DNA of 64,000 nucleotides from Microtetraspora sp. NBRC 13810 (GCF_030268685.1 NZ_BSRQ01000002.1:682001-746000), one strand, 5' to 3'; shown: positions 43,425-53,315, numbered from the stretch's first letter. Made by a program: numbers and translations. Notes: generated by a model from the sequence alone, not told the origin.

Positions 43425-44363
43425 TCAGTGGGCGCGGGTCCTCACCCACTCTGCGGTGGCCTTGAGGCCCGTGTGCAGGTCGGTGCGGGGCCGCCAGCCG
43501 AGCGCCTCGGCGGCGGGCGCCGGGTCGACCGCCATCGCGGGCAGGTCGCCCAGGCGGGCGGGCGCCAGCCGCGGCTCGTCGGGCGCGCCGACCGCCTCGG
43601 CTACGAGCGTGTGCAGCCGCCGGTCGGTGGTCTGCACCCCGGTGCCCAGGTTGAACCGCCCCCCGTCGCCCCGCTCGCCGCAGGCGCGGGCGAAGCCGTC
43701 GACGACATCCGCCACGTAGACGTAGTCGCGGGTCTGGCCGCCGTCGCCGTAGAGCACGGTCGGCGTGCCGGCCAGCAGCGCGTCGGTGAAGATCGACACC
43801 ACGCCCGCCTCGCCGTCGGGCGACTGCCGCGGGCCGTAGACGTTGGACAGCACCAGCGTCGTGTACTCGATGCCGTGCAGGGCCCGGTAGGCCGACAGGT
43901 AGACCTCGCCGCTGAGCTTGGACGCCGCGTACGGCGAGTGGGGGTCGGTGGGCGCGCCGGCCGGGACGGGGATGACGGACGGCCTGCCGTACACCGCGAC
44001 GGAGGAGGCGAAGACGACCTTCCTGGCGCCGCCGAGCCGGGCCGCCTCCAGCACCGAGGCGGTGCCCTCCACGTTGAGCCGGGCGTCGTGCACCGGGTCG
44101 GCCACGCTCCTGCGCACGCTGACCTGGGCGGCGAGGTGGCAGACGACCTCCGGCCGCAGCTCCGCGGCGAGGCCGGCCAGCGCCGGGTCCCGGATGTCGA
44201 GCACGTGCAGCGCGAACCGCGGGTCGCGCGCGGCGGCGGTGAGGTTGTCCCTGGTTCCCGAGGAGAGATCGTCGACCGCGACGACCTCGTGTTCCTCCTC
44301 AAGCAACCGGTCCACCAGGTTGGACCCGATGAAACCCGCTCCGCCGGTGACCAGGACCCGCAT
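43425..44363 (-). CDS. NAD-dependent epimerase/dehydratase, UDP-glucose 4-epimerase-like
   Basis: 312 residues. Extended SDR fold: MRVLVTGGAGFIGSNLVDRL binds NAD, the active-site Y-x-x-x-K is in YAASKLSGE, and NVYGPRQSP and GDGGQTRDYVYVADV are GalE/RmlB-like. Probably interconverts nucleotide sugars for cell-wall or exopolysaccharide synthesis; exact substrate not determinable. A lone gene between the HD operon and rsrA. Confidence 0.88.
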   Translation of the reverse strand: MRVLVTGGAGFIGSNLVDRLLEEEHEVVAVDDLSSGTRDNLTAAARDPRFALHVLDIRDPALAGLAAELRPEVVCHLAAQVSVRRSVADPVHDARLNVEGTASVLEAARLGGARKVVFASSVAVYGRPSVIPVPAGAPTDPHSPYAASKLSGEVYLSAYRALHGIEYTTLVLSNVYGPRQSPDGEAGVVSIFTDALLAGTPTVLYGDGGQTRDYVYVADVVDGFARACGERGDGGRFNLGTGVQTTDRRLHTLVAEAVGAPDEPRLAPARLGDLPAMAVDPAPAAEALGWRPRTDLHTGLKATAEWVRTRAH

Positions 44364-44484
44364 GCCGTCCGCCCTTCGCGTCCGTGGCGGCGCGGGCGCC
44401 GCGCACCCCGCCTCCGTGGCGTCGGATGGTCACCGCCGAGCGCCGCGACACTTGCTCGCTGCTCGTTACGGAGATCCTAGGAGG

Positions 44485-44751
44485 TCAGTCGGCCAGCTCG
44501 GCGCGAACCTGGTCGATCCGGGTCAGCACCCGGGCCCGCAGGTCGGCGGGGACGGTGTCGCAGCCGCAGTGTTTGGCGATCAGCTTCTTGACCGCCTCCT
44601 CCAGGCCGTACTCCTCCAGGCAGGGGCCGCACTCGTCGAGGTGCACCCGGATGTCAGAGCAGTTGCCCTCGTCGAGCTCGCCGTCGATGTAGCTGTAGAC
44701 CATGTCGAGAACGTCACGACAGTCGGTATCGTGATGCTTGCCGCAACTCAT
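44485..44751 (-). CDS. rsrA: Zinc-binding anti-sigma factor RsrA
   Basis: 88 residues. Cys11, His37, Cys41 and Cys44 form the H-x3-C-x2-C zinc and thiol switch at exactly the positions of Streptomyces RsrA; a further Cys at 31 is also shared by many homologues. Reduced RsrA holds SigR; disulfide stress oxidises it and frees the sigma factor. The ATG overlaps the sigR stop by one base, giving coupled synthesis. Confidence 0.95.
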   Translation of the reverse strand: MSCGKHHDTDCRDVLDMVYSYIDGELDEGNCSDIRVHLDECGPCLEEYGLEEAVKKLIAKHCGCDTVPADLRARVLTRIDQVRAELAD

Positions 44752-45470
44752 CAGGATCCCTCCACCGGGACCAGGCCGCGCTCACGCGCGTAATCCTCCA
44801 ATTGCGCCCGCAGTTGGCGACGGCCGCGGTGAAGCCGCGACATCACGGTACCGATAGGGGTGCCCATGATGTCGGCGATCTCCTTATATGGGAAACCTTC
44901 CACGTCCGCGAGGTAGACCGCGATGCGGAAGTCCTCCGGCAAGGAGGCCAGCGCGTTCTTGACGTCGCTGTCGGGGAGATGCTCCAGGGCCTCGATCTCG
45001 GCGGACTTCAGCCCGGCCGACGTGTGCGACTCCGCGCGGGCGAGCTGCCAGTCCTCGATCTCCTCGGTGCCCGACTGCTTGGGCTCACGCTGCTTCTTGC
45101 GATAGTTGTTGATGAAGGTGTTGGTGAGGATGCGGTAGAGCCAGGCCTTGAGGTTCGTGCCCTCCTGGAACTGGTGGAAGGACGCGAACGCCTTGACGAA
45201 GGTCTCCTGCAGGAGATCCTCCGCATCCGCTGGATTCCGGGTCATCCGGAGCGCCGCGGAGTAGAGCTGGTCGAGATACGGCATGACGTCTCGCTCGAAC
45301 CGTGAGCTCCGCTGCTCCAGGGTCTCCGCGTCTGTCGCTGGAACCTGACCCACCCCCTTAAGATCGCCGGTGCCCGGCGGAAGCGGGATACCGTACTCAG
45401 CGGAGAATACCCGCTCACCGGTATCCAACCGGCGGGCAGGGCGGGTGCCGTTGTCGAGGAGCGCCAGCAT
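44751..45470 (-). CDS. sigR: ECF sigma factor SigR (thiol-oxidative stress)
   Basis: 239 residues from ATG 45470. Region 2 ([20 protein letters not shown]) and region 4 ([20 protein letters not shown]) match SigR, with the internal [20 protein letters not shown]. The N-terminal 39 residues before a second in-frame start at GTG 45353 (preceded by AAGGGG) resemble the extension of the unstable long isoform known in Streptomyces coelicolor, so two isoforms of 239 and 200 residues are likely. It is preceded by a sigma-R-type promoter, implying positive autoregulation. Confidence 0.95.
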   Translation of the reverse strand: MLALLDNGTRPARRLDTGERVFSAEYGIPLPPGTGDLKGVGQVPATDAETLEQRSSRFERDVMPYLDQLYSAALRMTRNPADAEDLLQETFVKAFASFHQFQEGTNLKAWLYRILTNTFINNYRKKQREPKQSGTEEIEDWQLARAESHTSAGLKSAEIEALEHLPDSDVKNALASLPEDFRIAVYLADVEGFPYKEIADIMGTPIGTVMSRLHRGRRQLRAQLEDYARERGLVPVEGS

Positions 45471-45514
45471 GCGCAGCCAACCTCTCGGGAGAAGATCGTG
45501 CTTCGACGTTCTGC

Positions 45515-45540
45515 AACACCCGCGCCCGATCGTCTGTTCC
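45515..45540 (-). promoter_or_regulatory. SigR-dependent promoter of sigR
   Basis: On the minus strand GGAAC (45540-45536), an 18-base spacer and GTT (45517-45515) match the published sigma-R consensus GGAAT-N18-GTT with one variation. Transcription would start near 45507, upstream of the long-form ATG at 45470. Confidence 0.8.
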
Positions 45541-45638
45541 CGCAAACTGGAAGGTGACGATCGACCCGGTACGGGGAAAAAGAATACGTACCGCCTGGTA
45601 ACCCGTGTCCCCGGAACCCCGACGCCCAGGAGCCGCTT

Positions 45639-46373
45639 GTGCTGCCCATTCCGGCCGAAGAACTGAACGGCTCAGGAAGCCTGGGGCCGTACTGGACCTT
45701 CTACAGGGCCGTCGCCGCCGAGCAGCTGAACCGGTGGCTTCCCGAGCGGCCGTCCGTCCTCCTCGACATGTCCGGCGGCGCCGGCGCCTGGGGCGCCCAG
45801 GCCGCCAGGTCGGGACACCGGGTGATCGAGGTGATCGACTTCCGGCTCGCCGCACAGGGGAAGCTGCACGACGTGGACAAGGTGCGCCAGATCCGCGCCG
45901 ACGACCTCGGCTTCCTGCCCGACGAGAGCGTGGACGCGGTGGTCGCCGAGGAGCGGGCGCTGTCGGTCGAGCTCATGGCCGAGTCGGCGATCAAGGACAT
46001 GGCCCGGGTGCTGCGCCCGGGCGGCCGGGCCCTGGTGTGCGTCGACTCGCTGGTGCTCGGCATGGCCATCCTCGCCGAGCAGAACTACTGGGCCCACCTG
46101 TGCCAGACCGGCGAGGTCATGCTCGTGCCCTGGCCGGACGGGAGCATCACCCGCTGCTTCAGCAGCATCCAGCTCCGCGAGCTCCTCGCCGGCGCCGGCC
46201 TGGAGGTCGAGTGGGTGCGCCCGCGCACCGTGCTGTCCCCTTCGACGGTGGACCACGTCCTGGCCTCCGACTCGCGCGCGCTGGCCTGGCTGGTCCGCAC
46301 GGAGTTGGAGGCGCACCCGGACGACGACGACACGGTGGGCATCCACCTGGTGGCGAGCGCCAAGAAGGTGTGA
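45639..46373 (+). CDS. SAM-dependent methyltransferase-like protein
   Basis: 244 residues with a class I methyltransferase fold: [20 protein letters not shown] (motif I, slightly divergent), [23 protein letters not shown] and [18 protein letters not shown] (motif IV to post-I). Substrate unknown. GTG 45639 follows AGGAG at 6 bases. Divergent from sigR, so it may share its oxidative-stress control, though no second sigma-R promoter was seen pointing this way. Confidence 0.82.
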   Translation: MLPIPAEELNGSGSLGPYWTFYRAVAAEQLNRWLPERPSVLLDMSGGAGAWGAQAARSGHRVIEVIDFRLAAQGKLHDVDKVRQIRADDLGFLPDESVDAVVAEERALSVELMAESAIKDMARVLRPGGRALVCVDSLVLGMAILAEQNYWAHLCQTGEVMLVPWPDGSITRCFSSIQLRELLAGAGLEVEWVRPRTVLSPSTVDHVLASDSRALAWLVRTELEAHPDDDDTVGIHLVASAKKV

Positions 46374-46706
46374 TCAGCGGCGGCGTTCGCGGCTGGCCTG
46401 GCACTGGACGCAGCGGGCCGCCTCCGGCCTCGCCTCCAGGCGGCCTTCGGGCACCGGTTTCGCGCAGTCCACGCACCGGCCGTACCTGCCCTCCTCCAGA
46501 CGGCGGAGGGCTTCGGTGATCGCCTTGAGCTGGGTGGTCGCCGCGTCGAGCATGGCCCTGACCCGGTCGGCGTCGGAGAGGTCGGCGCCCGCGTCCGCCG
46601 CCGACCGGTCTCCCACCGGGACCGGATCACCCCGTAGGACCCTGATCGACCTCTGAAGCTCCGCCGACATGCCTTCAAGGCGCATACGCACGGTCGCGTC
46701 CTCCAC
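46374..46706 (-). CDS. DksA/TraR-type C4 zinc-finger protein
   Basis: 110 residues. A helical N-terminal part (about 1-70) then a zinc finger formed by Cys78, Cys81, Cys99 and Cys102 (RCVDCAKPVPEGR ... RCVQC). DksA/TraR proteins bind the RNA-polymerase secondary channel; actinobacterial ones are shorter, and some are RbpA- or sigma-R-regulated. Convergent with the methyltransferase with no gap between stops. Confidence 0.88.
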   Translation of the reverse strand: MEDATVRMRLEGMSAELQRSIRVLRGDPVPVGDRSAADAGADLSDADRVRAMLDAATTQLKAITEALRRLEEGRYGRCVDCAKPVPEGRLEARPEAARCVQCQASRERRR

Positions 46707-46859
46707 GAATCCGCACCTCCGGGATGGGTCATGCCTGTCGGCGGAATACCCCGGATCTTCCGCCGTGCGCAGGGGGTTTATATGGCGGCGTCCAACGTGG
46801 ATGGAGGCTCGCCTTTCCTCACCGGATTCCCATTCCGCGCCGCTCTTACACCGCTCCGA

Positions 46860-47606
46860 TCAGAACAGCTCCCCGTCACCTTCCGGCTCCTGACGCTCAA
46901 GCAGCTCCGGCCCGTTGTTGCGGACGTTGTTGACCGCCGTGGAGACGGGGTGGGCCGCCAGCCGGTCCGGCGAGGCCGGCACCAGCAGGGCGCGGGCCCG
47001 GTCGGGCTCGGTGAGGTGCGGGTCCAGCCAGTCGGCCCACCGGTCGGGCTCGACCAGCATCGGCATCCGGTCGTGGATGCGGCCCAGCTCGTCCTCGGCC
47101 TGCGTGGTGAGGACCGTGCAGGTCACCAGCCACGCCTCCGGGTCGTCGTCGGGCCGCCCCCGGTCCCGCCAGAACTCGTAGAGCCCGGCCATCGCCATCA
47201 CACCGCCGTCGGCCGGGTGGATGTAGTAGGGCTGCTTGCGCTTCTTGTCCACCTGGTACCACTCGAAATAGCCGTCCGCGGGCAGCAGGCACCGCCGGGC
47301 GGCGAACGCCTTGCGATAGGCCGGCTTCTCCGCCACGGTCTCCATCCGGGCGTTGATCATGCGTGAACCGATCGAAGGATCCTTGGCCCAGGAGGGCACG
47401 AACCCCCACCGGAGCACGCGCAGCTGCCGCACGGCCCGGTCGCTCCCGCTCTCCTTGGGCACCCGGCTCAGGACCGCGTAGACCTTCTTCGTCGGCGCGA
47501 CGTTGTAGTCGGGCCGCAGCTCCTCCTCCGGAGCCGCGTCCATCTCGACCTGGAACTCCTCCAGAAGCTCGTGCTTCTTCCGCGCAGAGGCGTATCTACC
47601 GCACAT
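46860..47606 (-). CDS. SOS-response-associated peptidase (SRAP, HMCES/YedK family)
   Basis: 248 residues starting MCGRYAS. After Met removal Cys2 forms a thiazolidine crosslink with abasic sites in single-stranded DNA, shielding them. Other family residues: RPDYNVAPT, RMINARMETVAEKPAYR, RRCLLPADGYFEWY and HDRMPMLV. Must start at ATG 47606 because Cys2 is catalytic; the longer frame is rejected. Divergent from the alcohol dehydrogenase gene. Confidence 0.94.
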   Translation of the reverse strand: MCGRYASARKKHELLEEFQVEMDAAPEEELRPDYNVAPTKKVYAVLSRVPKESGSDRAVRQLRVLRWGFVPSWAKDPSIGSRMINARMETVAEKPAYRKAFAARRCLLPADGYFEWYQVDKKRKQPYYIHPADGGVMAMAGLYEFWRDRGRPDDDPEAWLVTCTVLTTQAEDELGRIHDRMPMLVEPDRWADWLDPHLTEPDRARALLVPASPDRLAAHPVSTAVNNVRNNGPELLERQEPEGDGELF

Positions 47607-47709
47607 GAGCCCACCCTGCCACTTCTCTTTCTCGCTCGCGTGTGCGATGTCCAAGTCGCCGTGTGAACAAGGAGGCCGTTTCCGGACCGCCCGGGTAGGT
47701 TGCGGGTTT

Positions 47710-48732
47710 ATGAAGGCTTTTCAACTGGTCGCCTCGGGTCAGGGCGAGGTGCGGGACGTCGAGGTGCCGGAGCCCAGGGCGGGCGAGGTGCTGGTGAAGG
47801 TGGCGGGGGCCGGGGTGTGCCACTCCGACCTGCACCTGCTGCGCACCCAGGTGCTGCCGTACCCGATGACGCTCGGCCACGAGCCCGCCGGGCACGTCGC
47901 GGCGCTCGGGCCGCAGGTCACGGGGTGGACGGTCGGGGAGCCGGTGATCTGTTACATCGTCTGGGGGTGCGGGCTGTGCCGGCGGTGCGCCGCCGGGGCC
48001 GAGAACGCCTGCGAACGGTTCCCGCGCGGGATGGTGCCCGGCCCCGGGCTCGGCCACCCGGGGGCGATGGCCGAATACCTCGTCGCTCCGGCGCGCTGCC
48101 TGGTGCCGCTGGGCCGGCTCGACCCGGTGGACGCCGCGCCGCTGGCCGACGCCGCCCTCACGCCCTACCACGCGATCGACCGCTGCCGCGCGCTGCTCAC
48201 CCCGTCCGCGACCGCCGTGGTGATCGGCGTGGGCGGGCTCGGGCACATGGCCGTGCAGATCCTGCGGGCCGTCACGTCGAGCCGGATCGTCGCTGTCGAC
48301 GTGGACGAGTCACGGCTCGCCGCCGCCCGCGGGTACGGCGCGGACGACACGGTGCCGGCCGGGCCGGACGCCGCCGCGCGCGTCCTCGGCCTCACCCGCG
48401 GCCTCGGAGCCGAGGTGGTGCTCGACTTCGTCGGCACCGACGGCACGCTGGCGCTCGGCGCCTCCGTCGTGTCCTCCTACGGCCACATCAGCACCGTCGG
48501 CCTCGCCGGAGGGTCGCTCCCCTTCCCCGCCGCCGCCGTCGGCCTGCCCTGGGGCGTGACGATCACCAAGCCGTACGGCGGGACCCGCGCGGACCTGCAC
48601 GAAGTGCTCGCCCTCGCCGCGGCCGGCCGGATCAGGGCCACCGTCGAACGCCATCCGCTCTCCGCCGCCATGTCCGTCCTGAAGAGACTCGAAGCCGTCG
48701 AGGTCACCGGCCGCGCCGTGCTCGTCCCGTGA
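47710..48732 (+). CDS. Zinc-dependent alcohol dehydrogenase
   Basis: 340 residues. Catalytic zinc ligands in GVCHSDLHLL and GHEPAGHV, structural zinc cysteines in CGLCRRCAAGAENAC, Rossmann motif VVIGVGGLGHMAVQ. An NAD(P)-linked alcohol/aldehyde oxidoreductase of the AdhP type. Substrate unknown. It ends 67 bases before aroA and may share its transcript. Confidence 0.9.
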   Translation: MKAFQLVASGQGEVRDVEVPEPRAGEVLVKVAGAGVCHSDLHLLRTQVLPYPMTLGHEPAGHVAALGPQVTGWTVGEPVICYIVWGCGLCRRCAAGAENACERFPRGMVPGPGLGHPGAMAEYLVAPARCLVPLGRLDPVDAAPLADAALTPYHAIDRCRALLTPSATAVVIGVGGLGHMAVQILRAVTSSRIVAVDVDESRLAAARGYGADDTVPAGPDAAARVLGLTRGLGAEVVLDFVGTDGTLALGASVVSSYGHISTVGLAGGSLPFPAAAVGLPWGVTITKPYGGTRADLHEVLALAAAGRIRATVERHPLSAAMSVLKRLEAVEVTGRAVLVP

Positions 48733-48799
48733 CCCGGCCCCGGCGGGGGGAAACCGGTGGATTCGGTGGGTCCGGGGGGCGGGCCGGTAGGCTTTGACC

Positions 48800-50083
48800 A
48801 TGTCTCTGTGGCCCGCCCCGGTCGCGACCGAGCCCGTCGCGGCATCCGTCGCCCTGCCCGGCTCCAAGTCGGTCACCAACCGCGCGCTGCTCCTCGCCGC
48901 GCTCGCGACCGGCCCCGGCACGGTACGGCAGGCGCTGCGCAGCCGGGACGCCGACCTGATGGCCGCCGCCCTGCGCGCGCTCGGCACCACCATGACCCCC
49001 TCCGGCGAGACGGACTCCGGCACCGACTGGGCGATCACCCCGGGCCCGGTGCGCGGCGGGGCGCGGATCGACGTCGGCCTGGCCGGCACGGTGATGCGCT
49101 TCGTCCCGCCGATGGCCGCGCTCGCCGACGGAGCGGTGTTCTTCGACGGCGACCCGCACGCCCGCAAGCGCCCGATGGGCCCGATCCTGGCCGCCCTGCG
49201 CACCCTCGGGGCCAGGGTGGACGCGGACGCGCTGCCGTTCACGATCCACGGGCCGGTCACCGGCGGCGAGGTCGTCCTCGACGCGTCCGCCTCCTCCCAG
49301 CTCGTCTCCGGGCTGCTGCTGGTCGCGCCGCGGTTCGGCAAGGGGATCGTGGTCCGGCACGACGGCCCGCCGGTGCCGTCCACGCCGCACATCAGGATGA
49401 CGGTGCAGATGCTCCGCGCCCAGGGCGTGGCGGTGGACGACGCGGAGCCCGACGTCTGGCGGGTGGAGCCGGGGCCGATCACCGCGGCCGACCTCACCGT
49501 GGAGCCCGACCTGTCCAACGCGGCGCCGTTCATGGCCGCCGCGCTGATCACCGGTGGCACGGTGACGATCCCGGGCTGGCCCGCGGAGACGACGCAGCCC
49601 GGTGACGAGCTCCGCTCGCTGCTCGCCGCGATGGGCGCCCGGGTGGAGTGGGTGCCCGGCGGGCTGCGGGTCAGCGGCGCCGGCCGGGTCGAGGGCATCG
49701 ACGCCGACCTGCACGACGTGGGCGAGCTGACGCCGACGATCGCCGCGCTGGCCGCCCTCGCCGACTCGCCGAGCACCCTGCGCGGCGTCGCGCACCTGCG
49801 CGGCCACGAGACCGACCGGCTGGCCGCGCTGACCGCGGAGATCAACGGGCTGGGCGGCGACGTGCGGGAGACCGACGACGGGCTGCGGATCCATCCCCGG
49901 CCGCTGACCGGCGGCGTCTTCCACTCCTACGAGGACCACCGGATGGCCACGGCGGGCGCGGTGCTCGGCCTGGCGGTGCCCGGGGTCCAGGTGGAGAACA
50001 TCGCGACCACGGCCAAGACCCTGCCGCAGTTCAGCCGGATGTGGGAGGACATGCTGACAGGAGAGCAGGAGGCCGGTCGCTGA
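48800..50083 (+). CDS. aroA: 3-phosphoshikimate 1-carboxyvinyltransferase (EPSP synthase)
   Basis: 427 residues. [18 protein letters not shown] binds shikimate-3-phosphate, [14 protein letters not shown] corresponds to the PEP/glyphosate loop, and [13 protein letters not shown] is the C-terminal signature. Makes EPSP in the shikimate pathway for aromatic amino acids. ATG 48800; a TTG two codons earlier is possible. Its stop codon overlaps the proposed CTG start of rsgA. Confidence 0.94.
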   Translation: MSLWPAPVATEPVAASVALPGSKSVTNRALLLAALATGPGTVRQALRSRDADLMAAALRALGTTMTPSGETDSGTDWAITPGPVRGGARIDVGLAGTVMRFVPPMAALADGAVFFDGDPHARKRPMGPILAALRTLGARVDADALPFTIHGPVTGGEVVLDASASSQLVSGLLLVAPRFGKGIVVRHDGPPVPSTPHIRMTVQMLRAQGVAVDDAEPDVWRVEPGPITAADLTVEPDLSNAAPFMAAALITGGTVTIPGWPAETTQPGDELRSLLAAMGARVEWVPGGLRVSGAGRVEGIDADLHDVGELTPTIAALAALADSPSTLRGVAHLRGHETDRLAALTAEINGLGGDVRETDDGLRIHPRPLTGGVFHSYEDHRMATAGAVLGLAVPGVQVENIATTAKTLPQFSRMWEDMLTGEQEAGR

Positions 50084-51126
50084 GAAAGCGGGAGTACGAC
50101 GAGGACGACGTCAGGGTCCGGCCGGGCAAGGGTTCCCGACCGCGCACCCGGATCCGTCCTGCCCACGAGGGTGCCGTGCAGGGCTTCGTCGTGGCGGTCG
50201 ACCGCGGCCGCTACACCTGCCTGGTGTCCGATGGCGACACCGACCGCCGGCGTAAGAAGGACCGCCGCGGGGCTGGCGGCGTGCTCGTCACCGCGATGAA
50301 GGCCAGGGAGCTGGGCCGCAAGGGCATCGTGGTGGGCGACCGGGTCGGCCTGGTGGGCGACGTGACCGGGGGGCCGGACACGCTGGCCCGGGTGGTGCGG
50401 GTCGAGCCGCGCACCTCGATGCTGCGTCGTTCGGCCGACGACACCGAGGACACCGACGGCATCGAGCGGCCGGTCGTGGCCAACGCCGACCAGCTCGTGA
50501 TCGTGACCGCCCTCGCCGATCCGCCGCCGCGGCCCAGGATGATCGACCGCATCCTCGTCGCCGCCTACGACGCCGAGATCGATCCGCTGCTGTGCCTCAC
50601 CAAGGCCGACCTCGCGCCGCCCGCCGACCTGGTCGCGCTGTACGACCCGCTCGGCGTGCCTTTCGTGGTGGTCAGCAAGGGCGGTGCGCTGGACGAGGTG
50701 CGCGAGAGGCTGACCGGCCGGATCAGCGTGCTCGTCGGGCACTCGGGCGTGGGCAAGTCGACGCTGGTCAACGCCCTGGTGCCGGACGCGGACCGGGCGG
50801 TCTCGCACGTCAACCCGGTGACCGGCCGGGGCCGGCACACCTCGACGTCGGCGATGGCCCTCGAACTCCCCGAGGGCGGCTGGATCATCGACACGCCGGG
50901 GGTGCGCAGCTTCGGCCTCGCGCACATCTCGGCCGACACCGTCCTGCTCGCCTTCCCCGACCTGGTGGAGGGCTCCCTGACCTGCCCCAAGGGGTGCACC
51001 CACCTGGGCGAGCAGTGCGCCCTGGACGCCTGGGTGGCCCAGGGGCACGCCGACCCGGTGCGGCTGGCGTCGCTGCGGCGCCTGCTGGCGAGCCGCGAGG
51101 GCGCGCCCGACCCGGAGACCGACTGA
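50080..51126 (+). CDS. rsgA: Ribosome small-subunit-dependent GTPase RsgA, probable CTG start
   Basis: 348 residues. Circularly permuted GTPase: TKAD (G4) in [10 protein letters not shown]-loop [22 protein letters not shown] (G3), and the zinc knuckle [12 protein letters not shown]. RsgA checks 30S subunit maturation. The conserved N-terminus ([19 protein letters not shown]) begins right after the aroA stop; the only start with a ribosome-binding site (AGGAGG, 7 bases) is CTG 50080. GTG 50041 is in frame but has no such site, and later GTGs would delete conserved residues. Confidence 0.88.
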   Translation: MRKREYDEDDVRVRPGKGSRPRTRIRPAHEGAVQGFVVAVDRGRYTCLVSDGDTDRRRKKDRRGAGGVLVTAMKARELGRKGIVVGDRVGLVGDVTGGPDTLARVVRVEPRTSMLRRSADDTEDTDGIERPVVANADQLVIVTALADPPPRPRMIDRILVAAYDAEIDPLLCLTKADLAPPADLVALYDPLGVPFVVVSKGGALDEVRERLTGRISVLVGHSGVGKSTLVNALVPDADRAVSHVNPVTGRGRHTSTSAMALELPEGGWIIDTPGVRSFGLAHISADTVLLAFPDLVEGSLTCPKGCTHLGEQCALDAWVAQGHADPVRLASLRRLLASREGAPDPETD

Positions 51127-51156
51127 GACACCCGGGACAAGGTAGCGTTTCCCCCT

Positions 51157-51945
51157 GTGACGGGTTACAGCGACGACCTGCGCCTAGCGCACGCCATGGC
51201 GGACGCCGCCGACGAGCTCACCATGCGCCGCTTCAGGGCGAGCGACCTGCGGATCGACACCAAGCCGGACCTCACCCCGGTGAGCGACGCCGACCGCGCC
51301 GCCGAGGAGGCCATCCGCGCCATCCTGGGCCGCGAGCGCCCCGGCGACGCCGTGGTGGGCGAGGAGTACGGCTGGACCGGCCAGGGCGCCACCCGGTCCT
51401 GGATCGTCGACCCGATCGACGGCACCAAGAACTACGTGCGCGGCGTGCCGGTCTGGGCCACGCTGATCGCGCTCATGGACGAGGGGCGGGTCGTGGCCGG
51501 CGTCGTCTCCGCGCCCGCGCTCGGCCGCCGCTGGTGGGCCGCCCGCGACCAGGGCGCCTGGGCCGGGCGCGGGCCGGGCGACGCCTCCCCGATCCACGTG
51601 TCGGCGGTCCGCCGCCTGGAGGACGCGTCGTTCTCCTTCTCCGACCTGGAGGAGTGGGAGAAGGCCGGCCGGCTGGACCTCGTCCTCGACCTGACCAGGG
51701 CGTGCTGGCGCACCCGCGGCTACGGCGACTTCTGGTCGCACGTGATGGTCGCCGAGGGCTCGGTCGACCTGTCCGCGGAGCCCGACCTGTCGCCGTGGGA
51801 CATGGCGGCGCTGACGGTGATCGTCGAGGAGGCGGGCGGCAGGTGCAGCGACCTGGCCGGCGCCCCGGGCATCGGCGCCAGCCTGGTCTGCACCAACGGC
51901 CCCCTGCACGAGGAGGTCCTCAAGCGCCTCGGCGGCGCCCTGTGA
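51157..51945 (+). CDS. hisN: Histidinol-phosphatase of the inositol-monophosphatase family
   Basis: 262 residues. Metal-binding signatures GDAVVGEEYG (Glu), WIVDPIDGTKNYVRG and SPWDMAALTVIVEEAGG (Asp) define the IMPase fold; the closeness to the actinobacterial HisN group and GTKNYVRGVPVW favour histidinol-phosphate as substrate. GTG 51157. Third gene of an aroA-rsgA-hisN set in the same orientation, a common actinobacterial arrangement. Confidence 0.9.
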   Translation: MTGYSDDLRLAHAMADAADELTMRRFRASDLRIDTKPDLTPVSDADRAAEEAIRAILGRERPGDAVVGEEYGWTGQGATRSWIVDPIDGTKNYVRGVPVWATLIALMDEGRVVAGVVSAPALGRRWWAARDQGAWAGRGPGDASPIHVSAVRRLEDASFSFSDLEEWEKAGRLDLVLDLTRACWRTRGYGDFWSHVMVAEGSVDLSAEPDLSPWDMAALTVIVEEAGGRCSDLAGAPGIGASLVCTNGPLHEEVLKRLGGAL

Positions 51946-51949
51946 CCCC

Positions 51950-52753
51950 TCAGATCTCCAGGCTGCGCGCCGCCGCGGCGAGCAGGCTGTCCCGGTACGG
52001 CTCGCCGTACAGGCAGACGTGCACCAGCAGCGGATGCAGCTGGTGCAGCGGCACCCGCGCCCGCCAGCCGTCGGACGGCGGGGCCTCCTCCCGGTAGGCG
52101 GCCAGGATCGTGTTGAGGTGCGGGGCGCCGAAGAGCGCGAGCATGGCGAGGTCGGTCTCGCGGTGGCCGCCGTGCGCGGCGGGGTCGACCAGCACGACGC
52201 CGCCGGTCGTCCACAGCAGGTTGCCGCTCCACAGGTCGCCGTGCAGGCGGGCGGGCGGCTCGGCGGGCCCGGCCAGCTCCGGCAGCCGCCCGATGACCTC
52301 CTCCAGGATGCCGACGTCGTCCGCGCCGAGCCGCCCGGTGTCGCGGGCCAGCCGGATGAAGGGGTGGAGCCTGCGGGAGGCGTAGAAGGACGGCCAGTCG
52401 GCCGCCGGGCCGTTGTCCATCGGCAGCTCGGCGATGAAGCCGGGCCACGGCGCGCCGTACCCGCCGGCTCCGGCGCGGTGCAGCCCGGCCAGCCGGCGGC
52501 CGAACCGCTCGGCCGCCTCGGCGGTGGCGTCGGCCGTCTCCACCCACTCGACGACGAGCCGGTCCTCGCCCGCCTCCAGCACCTCCGGCACGGCGACCGT
52601 GCCGGTTTCCCCGAGCCAGCGCAGCCCGGCCGCCTCGGAAGTGAACACTTGGGAAACGAGCCCTGTCTTCACGAAGGCGTGCCGGCCATCGGGAAGCTCC
52701 GCCCGCCGCCGGTGCCAGCCGTGCGAGGAGCCGAGGTCCTGGACCGTTCTCAT
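51950..52753 (-). CDS. Fructosamine-kinase-like phosphotransferase
   Basis: 267 residues with the aminoglycoside-phosphotransferase-like fold: ATP-anchoring VKTGL near residue 28, catalytic HGDLWSGNLLW and the metal-binding DPAAHGGHRETDLAML. The FN3K family phosphorylates ketosamines in glycated proteins to reverse glycation. Coupled to the upstream phosphatase gene by a 4-base ATGA overlap. Confidence 0.88.
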   Translation of the reverse strand: MRTVQDLGSSHGWHRRRAELPDGRHAFVKTGLVSQVFTSEAAGLRWLGETGTVAVPEVLEAGEDRLVVEWVETADATAEAAERFGRRLAGLHRAGAGGYGAPWPGFIAELPMDNGPAADWPSFYASRRLHPFIRLARDTGRLGADDVGILEEVIGRLPELAGPAEPPARLHGDLWSGNLLWTTGGVVLVDPAAHGGHRETDLAMLALFGAPHLNTILAAYREEAPPSDGWRARVPLHQLHPLLVHVCLYGEPYRDSLLAAAARSLEI

Positions 52754-53223
52754 CTCACCCGCGCTTCGAGGTGCTTGGCGAGGCCGTCGGCGGCTGCCTG
52801 GACCATGCGCAGCACCTCGTCGAAGCCCTCGGGGCCGCCGTAGTAGGGGTCGGGCACGTCGGCGTTCTCCGGCGCGGCGGGGTCGAAGGAGCGGAAGAGC
52901 CGCACGTCGGCGCCGGGAGGGGCGAGCGCGCGCAGGGCGCGCAGGTTTTCCGCGTCCATGGCCAGGACCAGGTCGGCGTGGCCGAACCACTCGCGCAGGA
53001 ATCTGCGGGCGCGGTGGGCGGAACCGTCGTAACCGGCCCCGGAGAGCACCGCGGCGGCGCGGTCGTCCATCGGGGCGCCCTCGTGCCATCCGCCGGTGCC
53101 CGCGCTGTCCACGGTGACCAGCCCGTCCAGGCCGTGATCTGCGAGAGTGCGGCGCACCACGACCTCGGCCATCGGGGAGCGGCAGATGTTGCCCAGGCAG
53201 ACCAGGCACACGTGGTAGCTCAT
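52750..53223 (-). CDS. Low-molecular-weight protein-tyrosine phosphatase
   Basis: 157 residues. P-loop CLGNICRS with nucleophile Cys9 and Arg15, general acid in DPYYGG near residue 130. In actinomycetes such enzymes (PtpA) dephosphorylate protein tyrosines. Often paired with fructosamine kinase in this lineage, as here; in some bacteria the pair handles sugar-phosphate or glycation damage. Confidence 0.92.
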   Translation of the reverse strand: MSYHVCLVCLGNICRSPMAEVVVRRTLADHGLDGLVTVDSAGTGGWHEGAPMDDRAAAVLSGAGYDGSAHRARRFLREWFGHADLVLAMDAENLRALRALAPPGADVRLFRSFDPAAPENADVPDPYYGGPEGFDEVLRMVQAAADGLAKHLEARVR

Positions 53224-53315
53224 GGCCTCAGCATGCCAGCCCGCGGAGCGTGTTCAGAACGTGGGGATCAGGCACTCACCCAATTCACATGCCTCGTCAC
53301 ACGTCTTCCGATCTC

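Noticed and set aside
41871-44480. 869-codon plus-strand frame
   Set aside because: It is antisense to the HD-GYP gene, the peptide gene and the epimerase, all of which have clear motifs.
45546-45638. Second sigma-R promoter for the methyltransferase
   Set aside because: GGAAC at 45613 on the plus strand has no GTT 18 bases downstream and would lie inside or beyond the start of the gene.
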